From Pseudoneurospora amorphoporcata (lineage: Eukaryota; Ascomycota; Sordariomycetes; Sordariales; Sordariaceae): 64,000 nt of DNA. Below, piece after piece: positions 22,051 through 31,962 of the stretch. The notes beneath the pieces are model-generated. The model searched no databases and was not told the origin of the DNA. It was given only the letters and a program-made list of their open reading frames with translations. A program made the translations under genes and the position numbers. How positions within the stretch are numbered: position 1 is the first letter of the stretch; each line of letters starts with the position of its first letter. The DNA lies in assembly GCA_033297205.1 (NCBI GenBank), contig MU859137.1, positions 82,659 to 146,658 of the forward strand. Direction: 5' to 3'.

Positions 22051-22200
22051 AGTGAACAGAAAAAGAATAGTAACGAGTAGCAGCTGTATCAATGAAATAT
22101 CATTGCCATCGTTATTTTCAACTGTCTACCAACAAACTCCCTATGCCGATCGATGCATTACCCTCCCAACCATCCTCGTTCCTTCCACTTCATTCCTTGA

Positions 22201-25200
22201 CTATACATCAATATACTCATTGAACCTCAAAACACCATTCCTCTTAAGCAACCCATCCACCCCCTTGGGCAGCTTAGGAAAGGGATCGGCCCCAGCCAGT
22301 CCTCCCAACGCACCGCTGATTCCCAGCTGCTTATCGTTGCCTGCCGCCTCAGGCTCACCAGACTTGTCCACCACCAGTGCTAAACCGTGAGATTTGATAG
22401 CGTCAACCAGTGCCGGCACCATGTCCTGTAATTAGACATAGCCGTTAGTGATAAAAATGCACTAGAAAGAAAGAGATGGAGAGCGAAAGGGAAAGAGAAA
22501 GAGAAACTTACCAACAACCTCGAACAGCATATCAGCCCCATCAAGTTATTACTCGTCGCCGTCCTCACCACATCCTTAATTGAGCTAGTCCTCCTTCCGT
22601 CACTCTGCAGTATCCTTGCATCTTCTCCTCCCGATACGGCGTCCTGCTCCTGTCTACCGCCACCAGCAGTAGTAGTAGTAGCGGTTCCACCCATATCCTC
22701 ATCCCCATCACCCTTGATAGAAGATTCTTGTTGTTGTTGTTGCTTCCGATCTTCTCTTCCCAAATCATTGCACAAGAACACCGGGAAATTCGGCTGCTTC
22801 CAGTTCAGCGCCGTGCACAAAGTAGGATTATACGAACTAAACACCACCGACCGGACGCTATCGGGCCTTTCGGCCCTCTGCGCACGGGCATGGTCGAATA
22901 CGACGTTGAGGATGGCATCAGCGAACTCGTTGACGTCGTCTGCGGCTGTGCTGCTGTTGGCTTCGGCTTCTTCGTCAGCTGTGGGGTACAAGACCTGGAC
23001 GTTGACGTGCATGCCCTTGGGGAGCAGGAAGAGGGCCTCGTGGAGGGTTATCCCGACGGTGGCGAGTATGCGATGGATGTCGGCTATTTGGTCGAGGGTG
23101 TAAGTGGATAGTTCGGAGAGGTTGATGCTGTTCCTGACGGGGGCCGTGACGGTCTGGAACTGGGCGAGGCTAAGGCGAGACACGGGGACGTCAATACCGC
23201 CGCAGTTGATGGTCCATCTGGGCCAGAGCACGGGAACCCCGTCGTTTGTGTGCTGGACGTAGATCTGGACGAAGTCGCCTGACAGACTGGAGCCGGTGAC
23301 GAAAGTACTCGTGTTCGCGTCGAACTGGCTGGTGGCCTTCCAGTATGTCTCAAAGTCCGTGATTTCGAGCGGCGTTCCGCTGAAGGGCTTGATGATCTGG
23401 ACATGGAAGCTGATCTGGCCGATAGCGCGCAAACGAGGGTCAAATAGTGGCAGGCAGACCTTACCCGAGCTGCTGAGCAATGCACGGAAAATATTTGGTA
23501 GAGCAACTGTTTTCGCGATGACCTTGGCGCCATACGTCGGAAATACCTCAAAGTCCAGAGTGAAGGATTCAAGGTTGTCGATCTGGAATGACGCCACCCT
23601 AGTGTCCTCCTGGAACGGAAGAATAATATTCTTGGGGATAAGGTCCGAAGACTTGGATGAGATGGTAAGGCGGGCGGCGGGATACTTGCCGTCCTGGAAG
23701 AAGAGGAGAGGTTGTTCGCTGTCTTCCTCAAAGCTGATCTGCACAACAGTCTTGGTGTCAAGGAAGTTGTGGCCATACCGGCGTAGGGGAATGATCGGGG
23801 GCGGTAACTCAAGCGCGGGGATCGGATCGATAGCGTCGAGGGACATGGGCATTGGCGCAGTGCTGCTGGCCATGGGAGGCAAAGCGCCACCGATGTGTAT
23901 AGGTGGGAGCTCGCTTGTTGCTTTCTCTTTTTTGGCTGGTGTGAGAAGCTTCATACACTGTAGATGCCCCTCCCAGGCTGCATAGTACATGGCGGGAAGG
24001 TCCTTCTCATCCAGAATGTTGGGATCCGCGCCGATATCAAGCAATGCCTGTAGACACGGGACATTACCCTCACTTGCTGCATGAACCAACGGAGTCCAGC
24101 CGTAAAGCTTGTCAATTTGATCAAGATCGGCTCCGTACTGCTTAAGCAGCACGAGAATCTCCGGAGTTTGTCCTGATCTTGCGACCAAGTGTTGAGGGTA
24201 GAGACCCTCGGCGTCAGCAAGGATCTTGGCCCCATGCTTGAGGAGTAGCTCGACGATTGCCACCGAGCCATGTTGGCAGGCGAGGTTTAATGGCACATGG
24301 TCGGTGTCAGACACCGGGTCTATGCGGGCAAACCTCTCGAGTAACCTACCGACACACTCGAGATGGTTATGGACGATGGAATGGACAAGAGGCGTGAAGT
24401 TATCATGGTCGATAAGATTGATGGTCTTGGGGGAAGCTATAGACATGAAAGTCAGTTATGCATCGGAAAACGAACAATATCTGGGAAGAGTATGAGGATA
24501 CCATTGAGCAAGGCATCAATCATGTCGAGACGCCCATGCATACTGGCGTAATGCAGAGGCACACGTCCATACGCATCTGTCCTCTCAGCGTCGACCCCTT
24601 TCGACAGACCGTACTCGAGAACAAACGAGTTGCCATAAATGGCCGCCTGGTGAAGACAATTCCGCTCATTTATATCATCCCAGGATTGAACATCGACAAG
24701 TCCAGTGTCGAGAAGGACCTTGAGCGCTTCAAGCGAGCCCTCGTTGATGGACGCAAGGAACGTCCGTGTAACTCGTTCCGCTAGGGAGACATCTGGAGAG
24801 CCATCTGGAGCTGCTATGGCCTTCACACGGTCCAACATATCTTTCAGGGACTCCATGTTTCCTGAGAGAACAGTGTCAAGCAGTAACGTATCGGCATCGC
24901 CCTCGTCAGTCCCAAGAAGATGCTGAGTGCTGATGACATGCTCTTCCCTGGTTTCGAAGCTGACGTTGTCACCATCAGCCCACGCCCCCAGTTCTTGTAA
25001 ACTGGTGGTCGCTTGGTCTGACAGCTCGCTGATAACGGTTGGGTTGAAGGCCGGTCGTTTCTCGACTACTCTTGAAAGATACAGCTCCTTTGTCTTGGAC
25101 TTTGCTGTCTTGTCCCACTTCTTCAGGATCTTGGAGAAAGCCGTGCCGTTGATCTCGACGAACTGTTGCAGTTTGTTCAGGTCGTTGACAAACTGCTGGA

Positions 25201-25907
25201 AACCCTCTTGAAGGGTAGTGAACTTGGTGGATCGTCGCGAGGTTCCGCCGCTTCTTGACCGTAGCGCCTTCTTCTTGTCAAGAAGAGTCTTGAGCCGGAT
25301 CTTGAGCTCGGCTTCTTTCTGCACATAGCAAGCGTTGACCTTGTCCAACTCTCTGTCCTAGACGACTGTTAGTAGCGCACGCTGCTGAAAGGATAGCTTA
25401 CGTACTATTTGGAAGAAAAATGTGGCCCTGTTGGCCTGAAGGGCGGACTGGGTATCTAGGTGTTCGCCTGGCGCACGTTGAAGATCCGTTTGGGGTGGTA
25501 GAATAGGGGTCGCAGAGAGCTTCTTGATAAGCTATAAGTCGAAGCGTCAGCAAAGGTGTCACAGTAAATCGTATCTTGGGAGGGCCAGATGTGGTTGCCA
25601 AAATTGTAACAGAGCCAAGAATGTTGATGTAAACCCCTGAATCCAGGCTTGGCAATATCATGATGATGCGACTGAGCAGCAACACCATGCGTACGTAACA
25701 CATACCTTCTTGAGAGCTTTATAGTTTACAAAGCTGGCAGCATACTCGGGAACCTCGAGTTGCCGCTTTTGTATTTGTTTGCCGAACTTCCTGTAGTGCC
25801 ATGTGGTCTTAGCGCCCAACGATAACAGATGAAAAGTGAGGGAAGAAGTCTTTTCATCTCATGCCGATGAAATCGAAAAAGTGAGACTAGAGATCGAAGA
25901 CTCACAT
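22201..25907 (-). CDS. nuc-2: NUC-2 / PHO81 ankyrin-repeat phosphate-sensing regulator
   Basis: Cytoplasmic regulator of phosphorus acquisition. In Neurospora, NUC-2 acts through the PREG/PGOV cyclin-kinase pair on the bHLH activator NUC-1; yeast PHO81 inhibits PHO80-PHO85. Six exons: 25907-25906, 25790-25706, 25531-25406, 25357-24502, 24436-22512 and 22425-22201, giving 1072 residues. The N-terminal SPX domain (1 to about 185) opens MKFGKQIQKRQLEVPEYAAS and contains FVEINGTAFSKILKKWDK. About six ankyrin repeats follow (about 225-525; RVPLHYASMHGRLDMIDALL, YGWTPLVHAASEGNVPCLQ). The C-terminal third (about 580-1070) is a divergent glycerophosphodiesterase-like region, probably non-catalytic as in PHO81. 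Exon 1 contributes only AT of the start codon; the G comes from exon 2 after a 115-nt intron (GTGAGT donor, CTACAG acceptor). The MKFGK start matches PHO81 exactly. Confidence 0.95.
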
Positions 25908-27835
25908 GGCGCCGAGAGACGGCAACTGACGTGCAGAAGCCTGGCGATGCGGTAATGGGGTTGGTGTTTCGTGGTGAGACAATGCCGGTAGTTGACCTTC
26001 ACGGGCTAGCACATGGACAGCTGGGACAAGCCAGCGAGGGAACACAAGACCGATATCACGAGAGATTCGGTTTGATGGACAGGTTCCGTGCCTGGGGTGA
26101 TCTGTGATCTGTGAGTCAACTAACAGGTCTTTGCAGGATGCGAGTGGTGGGAATCCAGCCATAAGATTGTTGGGGGGCACATACGATCAGTTCCGTCTCC
26201 TAATGTCGGGTAAACAGGATGAGACCGATGATCAGGGCCGTTGTGGAGGAACGAGGTCAAAAGCCGAGCGCCAGATTTGCCTCCGTGGGAATGCGAAGCT
26301 TCAAGTTTTGAAGGATCAGGTATGGAGTCGACTAGGACCGTTACTCGTGGAAGGCGCTAGCTAGGTCGGAATTTGAAGCTTGAAGGTCGGGAACGGAATC
26401 CGGATAGACAGGAGGTGGGTGAGTGAATGGACGGGGGAAGCTTCAGATATGCACTGTTGCAGAGGTGAGTGGTCTGTGAGGGATGGAGTACAAAGTACTT
26501 TTGGAAGCTCTCGTCTCGAAAAGATGACCAAGCCTGAGATGGGTCGAGAACCTTTGCGGTTGGCTTTGGTGATATCAGAAGACCTCGGGCAAAGCGAAAA
26601 CAGTCGAGGGTGGTTGAGACAGACTTCTTCAACCGAGCAGCTTCCAATGGTTCTTGTAAGCTCCAGTCAAGCTTTTGAGTAGCCAGGGAGAATAGGGAAG
26701 AAAAAAGGCTTGAAGGATGGAAAGGGAAGCTTAAGGTACCCGAACCAAGGTGGGCGGGTGTGTTGAAGTGAGTGGTTGATGTTCGGTCCCCGAGTCCCAT
26801 CCACATCGGGTCCCGCGTATAAACATGAGGGCCCCGTGGGTGGTTATCGATGGCGAAGTGGGGGCTCCAGCAGGCCCCGACCATTTAAGAGATCTTAACA
26901 TGACGGCATCTCACACAGGTGCAAATGCCCGCCAACTGAAGTGCATCTCTGTTAAGGATACCGTAGTCTTGGCATGTTTACCTCTGAACCTCAAGTACCT
27001 TACCGGTATCAACACTTCCTCTCCACTTCTCACTCACTCATCTTGAGACATGTCACTCATGTGCAAAAAGTGTGTTCGTAACGAGCAAAAGGTCTCGTGA
27101 GCAGTTTGTCGTATCTTGAGAGGTCAGCAGAGCGCACAGTAAGTAGCACGGGTTACCGCAATTGGGGTTCCATCATTGATTCCGAGCTTCCAGTCTCATC
27201 ACCGGCATCCATCCACTATCAGCTGTACATAGCTTTCTCGCCGGTTACATCTCCCAAGTCCCATCACGGTGACAAGCAATGATTGGTTTTCAGCCGTAGG
27301 AGAAAAGGGAGGCCCTGCTCTGAGTAGTTCGCATCCTTCGCTTCGACAACAAAAAAAAGCGGAAAGGTCGAGAAAATAATTCGAGCTGGTTGATGTCGTC
27401 CAACAAGCCAATGGGAGGGCGTCATCGTGCCATGTGCCTGTGTTACAAGGCTGATTGATGAGCAGTCGTTGCGAAGAGGGGCATTCCATGCTGGAGCAAG
27501 CTAAGTGCGGGGCAAGCATGTGCTGTTGTCCGCTGTTGTGCATACCTTATCCAATGTACCGGATCTCACATTCAAGGGACCGGCTGGCGATGAGAGCATT
27601 CGGAAGAAATGAAAAGCAGGACCATTGGATGACAACCTTGTCCTGCTCGTTGTAGGAAAAAGAAAGAAGAAAACAAGATGTAATGCAACCCAAAAACAGC
27701 TCAGTCTAAGGTACCGATCAACCTTTGGTTTCACGGATACCTGGCAGCCAGCTTTCAAGCGCTAACATGGACTTATATCTTGATTTGACAAATTATACCA
27801 ACTTCCTATTCCCTCATAACAAATGTTGTAATGCT
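25908..27835. promoter_or_regulatory. Upstream region of nuc-2 (1.9 kb)
   Basis: It lies between the nuc-2 start and the stop of the CUE-domain gene, both on the minus strand. It should hold the nuc-2 leader and promoter; the 26350-26900 part is pyrimidine-rich on the minus strand, as fungal leaders often are. An open frame of 175 codons there has leader-like composition and is not accepted as a gene. Confidence 0.5.
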
Positions 27836-29411
27836 TTACTTCGCCTGCTCACTCTTCTTCGTCTTATCCCCCTCCACCAAACTATCAGCCATAGCATCAG
27901 CTGTTGCCTGTCTCAACCTCTCGTGGTCCGCATCCGTCGCTGTCGTATCCTCCATCTTGATCTGACTGCTGCCAGACTGGTTGCGCCTATGACCATGCTC
28001 GAACTCGTCGTCACTGTCTCCCAGGCTAAAAGGATCGTTGTCCGCAATCGGATTCGGGTCAACCGACGAAAGAGGTTGCCACTTGCTTGTCTTCGTTGCT
28101 GATCCAGCAGCGCTGCTACCTCCCGGGGCCGCAGCGGCACTGTCCTTGGACTGGATCCTCGGTGATGCGTCGTAGGCATTAATGTCTTCCACCGTATCTC
28201 TAAACGACACTTTCCTGCCGTCTGAGGACTTGGGAGACTTGGAAGGCGGCGGTGGCCTGAATGCATGGGGGTTGCCGTATAACTGCTGATGTGTACTTTG
28301 AGCGGTGTAAGGAGCTGTATTGATCGTGTTAGCAACAGTCCCGCATACGACTATATCACAGAACTTACTGCCGTCATTATTGAACTTCATGCCCGCAAAG
28401 TCATCGCTAAGGATGGTCGGATCGGCATCATAACGGTCATAGTCCGCGCTTCTGCGTTGCTGATTCCGGGTTGGCCTTCCGACAAACGCATTACTCTCGT
28501 TTTGCCGGCGCTGGTCCTCATCCTCGTCAAAGGTCTCGTCGATCTTCTTCTTGATAGTCGTAAACCATGAGTTGACCTTGCTCTGCGTCTCAATAAACCC
28601 CTTGCGCAAGCTCTCCTTGATAACAGGTAAATCATCGTCAATGAAACTGTGCTCCCGGTCGTCGTACAGCTCATTCGGCTTCAGGCCGGTCTCCTGCCGA
28701 GGACGCGGGGGCATGTGAGGTCCGCGAGCGCCAGTGGGCCCATGGGAAGAGCCCGGGGTTCCGCGGTTCGCAGTTCTGGCCTCATATGCGGCGGTGCTCT
28801 CGAAGTGCTCCGCAAGTTGGCGGGCGTATATCTCGTCAGCCTCCAGCTGGGACCTATCGGTGGAAGTCGGGCCACCCGGCTGCTGCGCCGCGGGCCTCGG
28901 GGGAGGCGGCGGGGGTACGTCATCGTTCTGAACTGCATCGGGATCCGTCATCTCGAGGAGAGCGTTGAAGGCGGGCTCGATCTGTCCGCGGCTGGCCCTA
29001 AGGACCGCCTTGATAACAGAAGGTTCGATGGAAGGGAACGCCTCCTTCAGGATCTGCTGGTTCTTTTGCTCCTCGGTCAACGGGCGGGGAGGCTTCGGCG
29101 GAGGGTTCTCGTCAGAGCCAGACGCATTCTGGGTGGCAGCAGTCGTTGTGGTATCAGTGCCCCCCAAGGGGATATTCTCCTGAGCTTCGTCGTCGTCCAT
29201 TTCGAGCGGGCGAGCTGTCGTAGGTGATTCGGGCGCGGGTTCCACCGTTGCGTGCTTGGACTGCTCAAAGAAGGAATGTAAGATTAGAATACCAGATGAC
29301 TCCGAAGGTTCGTGGAGAAGGACGAGTTGGATCTGCCAGGTGCTGCAAGATCACCCTGGTTGCCGGTGGGGAGAGGGGACTTACAACATTGCTGTCGGTT
29401 GGCGCAGACAT
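27836..29411 (-). CDS. CUE-domain ubiquitin-binding protein (Cue5-like)
   Basis: Three exons: 29411-29385, 29260-28369 and 28314-27836, giving 465 residues. The first exon encodes only MSAPTDSNV. The CUE domain is at about residues 71-117 (LTEEQKNQQILKEAFPSIEP, ASRGQIEPAFNALLEM), with the FP motif and a helix-3 region (AFNALLEM) close to, but not exactly, the usual dileucine, which bind ubiquitin. A Pro-rich PPPPPPRP segment and an EADEIYARQLAEHFE helix follow, then a KKKIDETFDEDEDQRRQNES charged region and a disordered acidic tail. In yeast Cue5 links ubiquitylated cargo to Atg8 for aggrephagy, so a cytosolic adaptor role is inferred. Intron 2 (28368-28315) is 54 nt, divisible by three and without stops; it is called an intron because it has a GTAAGT donor, a GCTAAC branch and a TACAG acceptor. 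Confidence 0.85.
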
Positions 29412-30244
29412 GACGGGCCACCTGGACTCCTGGAAAACGTTTGGTATTTTTGATGAATGTGGAAGCTTAGTGTTGAACCGAAAGCAATATCACAGGACGG
29501 TTGGTTGGAAGATTCAAGATGATGGGGGATGTTGGTAACCTAGTTCAAGGATGGTTGAAATGGTCAAACAGTAGTAGCGAGGTAGCCTGGACACCTGGAT
29601 AGTGTAATTGTGCAGCCTATCTGCAGAACGGTGGAGATGGTGTGTCGCACAGCCAATTAGGTAACCGAACGACTGGGGGTTCACGCTGTTGCAATGTTCG
29701 CGCTTTGTCTACATACTCGGTGGATGTCCTGATGGCATAAGATACGATGCCTGATCAAGAGACTCGGATGCTGCTTTCTCCTATTTGGAACAATCTTGGT
29801 TTGGGACGGGATCACGGCATCGCATGTGCGCTTCACTTGGGCTGCGGGGGGCCCATTCATGCCATGGTCCGATTACGTCGCCCAGGGACCTGAGCCACAA
29901 TGACCGGGCGGGTGTGACTGATTTAGGGATTCCGTTTGGGAGCAGCTGTACCTTACACAATATCTTAGGACAACCTAACTCACTCTTTAGCTTGGTACAT
30001 TATTTTGTCCATTGATAAGCCCGGTGACCTCTCATGCCAGCCCCGTGCAATTACACCTCCAGCCGGTTCACAAGTCCATCCCGCTTCCGCATCCACACTT
30101 CCCCGGATCGTCGTCGTGCGCGTGTCTCGTGTGAACGAGACCGACAGCACCCTCCACCGAGGTTCTACCTACCAATTCCCAACCTCACCTCACCAGACTA
30201 CCGAATCCAACATTGGACGGAAACCCTTCTCACATGCCGCAATA
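29412..30244. promoter_or_regulatory. Divergent promoter region of the CUE gene and vps20
   Basis: These 833 bases lie between the start codons of two divergent genes that both relate to ubiquitin or endosomal sorting. No gene is visible. The right part is rich in C and A, like a fungal leader. Confidence 0.5.
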
Positions 30245-31066
30245 ATGGGTAACTCTCCAAGCCGCGTTACGGCGCAAGATAAGTACGCAACGCATCCAAA
30301 GTCAAAGTCCAAACCAAGAATAAGTCGAGTCGAAACTAACCATTCCCTCCCCCAGGGCAATCCTCGACCTAAAAACCCAGCGCGACAAACTCCACCAATA
30401 CCAGCGCAAAATCACCGTCCTCACCGACCGCGAAACCGCCATCGCGCGGCAGATGTTAGCCAAGGGCGACAAGCAGCGTGCGCTTTTGGCTCTCCGACGC
30501 AAAAAGTACCAGGAATCGCTTCTCCAGAAAACCGATGCGCAGCTTGAACAACTCGAAAAACTCACGTCGAGCGTGGAGTTTGCGCTGATACAAAAGGATG
30601 TGTTTTTCGGCTTGCAGCAGGGGACGAAAGTTCTGAAAGAAATCCATGCGGAGATGGGTGGGCTGGAACACGTGGAGAAGATGATGGGGGAGACGGCGGA
30701 GGAGGTTGCTTATCAACAGGTTTGTCTTCTTCATTCCTTTCATCCTGTTCTGGAGGGATTGTCAGGGATGTTAAGTGGGTGGATGGCTAATGATGTGGAC
30801 CAAAAAAATAGGAAGTAAGCGAAATGCTAGGAGGCCGCATCTCCAACCAGGACGAAGACGAAGTCGAAGAAGAGTTGGCCGCGTTGGAGGCTGAGGTGGC
30901 TGCTAAGAGCAGGCCGGTGTCGGTACAGCCAGTGCCACAGGTGCCGCTACCGAATGTTCCCGACACCGAGTTACCGTCGACCCCGTCGAGAGTTGAAGAA
31001 GAGAGGCAGCAGCAGCAGCGACAGCAACGACAGAAGCAAGAGGAGAGACAGGCTATGTTGGCTTGA
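30245..31066 (+). CDS. vps20: ESCRT-III subunit VPS20 (CHMP6)
   Basis: Nucleator of the ESCRT-III polymer on endosomes. It is recruited by ESCRT-II (VPS25) and seeds SNF7 filaments that bud cargo into multivesicular bodies. Three exons: 30245-30282, 30356-30719 and 30812-31066, giving 218 residues. The N-terminus MGNSPSR is an N-myristoylation signal, as known for VPS20. The Snf7 core is visible as AILDLKTQRDKLHQYQRKI, QMLAKGDKQRALLALRRKKY and LIQKDVFFGLQQGTKVLKEI. The acidic segment DEDEVEEELAALEAEV and a Gln-rich helical C-terminus fit the autoinhibitory tail. Intron 1 is 73 nt (GTACGC, CTAACC, CCCAG); intron 2 is 92 nt and ends in a run of A before TAG. Confidence 0.93.
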
Positions 31067-31962
31067 TGATGGTAATGGATTGATGATGGGTTATGAATAT
31101 ATTATAAACAAAGTGGAGAGGTGTTCTGGAGTTTCTTGATTACATGGAGATTCTTGGGTTCAATACGCTTAGGGGCATCATGAAGTCATTTTGGGGATTA
31201 CTGTGAATACCCCTCTTATCTGTATTTTGGGCTATGAAAGAGTGAGGAATTCGTCAAATCATTGTCTGCTCAGATACTGCGGACAACACGTTCGCATTCT
31301 ACCACGACTCGTTTCTATTGCCAGTCGACTGTCCAATTCACGATGCAAACTTCGTTCTTACAACTTGCGGATCAACTTATTCATTGCACGTTGTTTCAGG
31401 ATTCGCCAATGCGCTGCTATGAGCATGTTCACATGCCCAGCGATCCCCTCCTCATATACATGACTCTTGAAAGCAAAAGTAATACAATACCCTACACCAT
31501 ACACCATGGTCTTACTTGGTCTAATGCTGAACACATTGGTATGCAATACGCCATGACCCCGTGTCATTTCCACCTCCTTTTATAATAGAAGATACGCTCC
31601 TGATGCCCCTCTCAACGAAAAATACAAAACCCGCCTGATACATAAATGTTCCATGCTCTTGAGCCTGTTTTAAACACCAGAAAATGCAAGCTGCCACCCA
31701 TACACGATAATCATAACGCCTGGTCATGCATCTCTTAACAACATGCCTCCGCTCCAGTCCTTGGATATCCACAGGGTATCTTCACACTATGTATGTAAGG
31801 CCTTGTCACTCATTCGTCGCTGGAAAGGTTGAGAAGGAACGTGCGAACAGACCCGCACGAAAGGTCCTACAGGAAAATCAACAGTAGGGCTGGTTGGCCC
31901 GACGTGAGATCTTTTCGTATGCCACAATGTCGCTCTATTGTACGACACCGCCACCGCGTCTT
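31067..31962. other. Convergent 3' region, 0.9 kb
   Basis: It lies between the stops of VPS20 (+) and the DUF2293 gene (-). No gene, repeat or RNA could be supported. Confidence 0.55.

Larger units (their letters stand above)
17420..22200. other. Large gene-poor region, 4.8 kb
   Basis: It lies between the Mid2-like gene (-) and the end of nuc-2 (-). The part from 17420 to about 18400 is pyrimidine-rich on the minus strand and is probably the long leader of the Mid2-like gene, with a likely intron at 17628-17403. The remainder has no recognisable protein domain, tRNA or transposon. One possible small protein (20780-21010) and a purine-rich tract near the right end are listed separately. Confidence 0.5.

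Noticed and set aside
26357..26884. 175-codon minus-strand frame upstream of nuc-2
   Set aside because: CT-rich leader-like composition and no recognisable motif.
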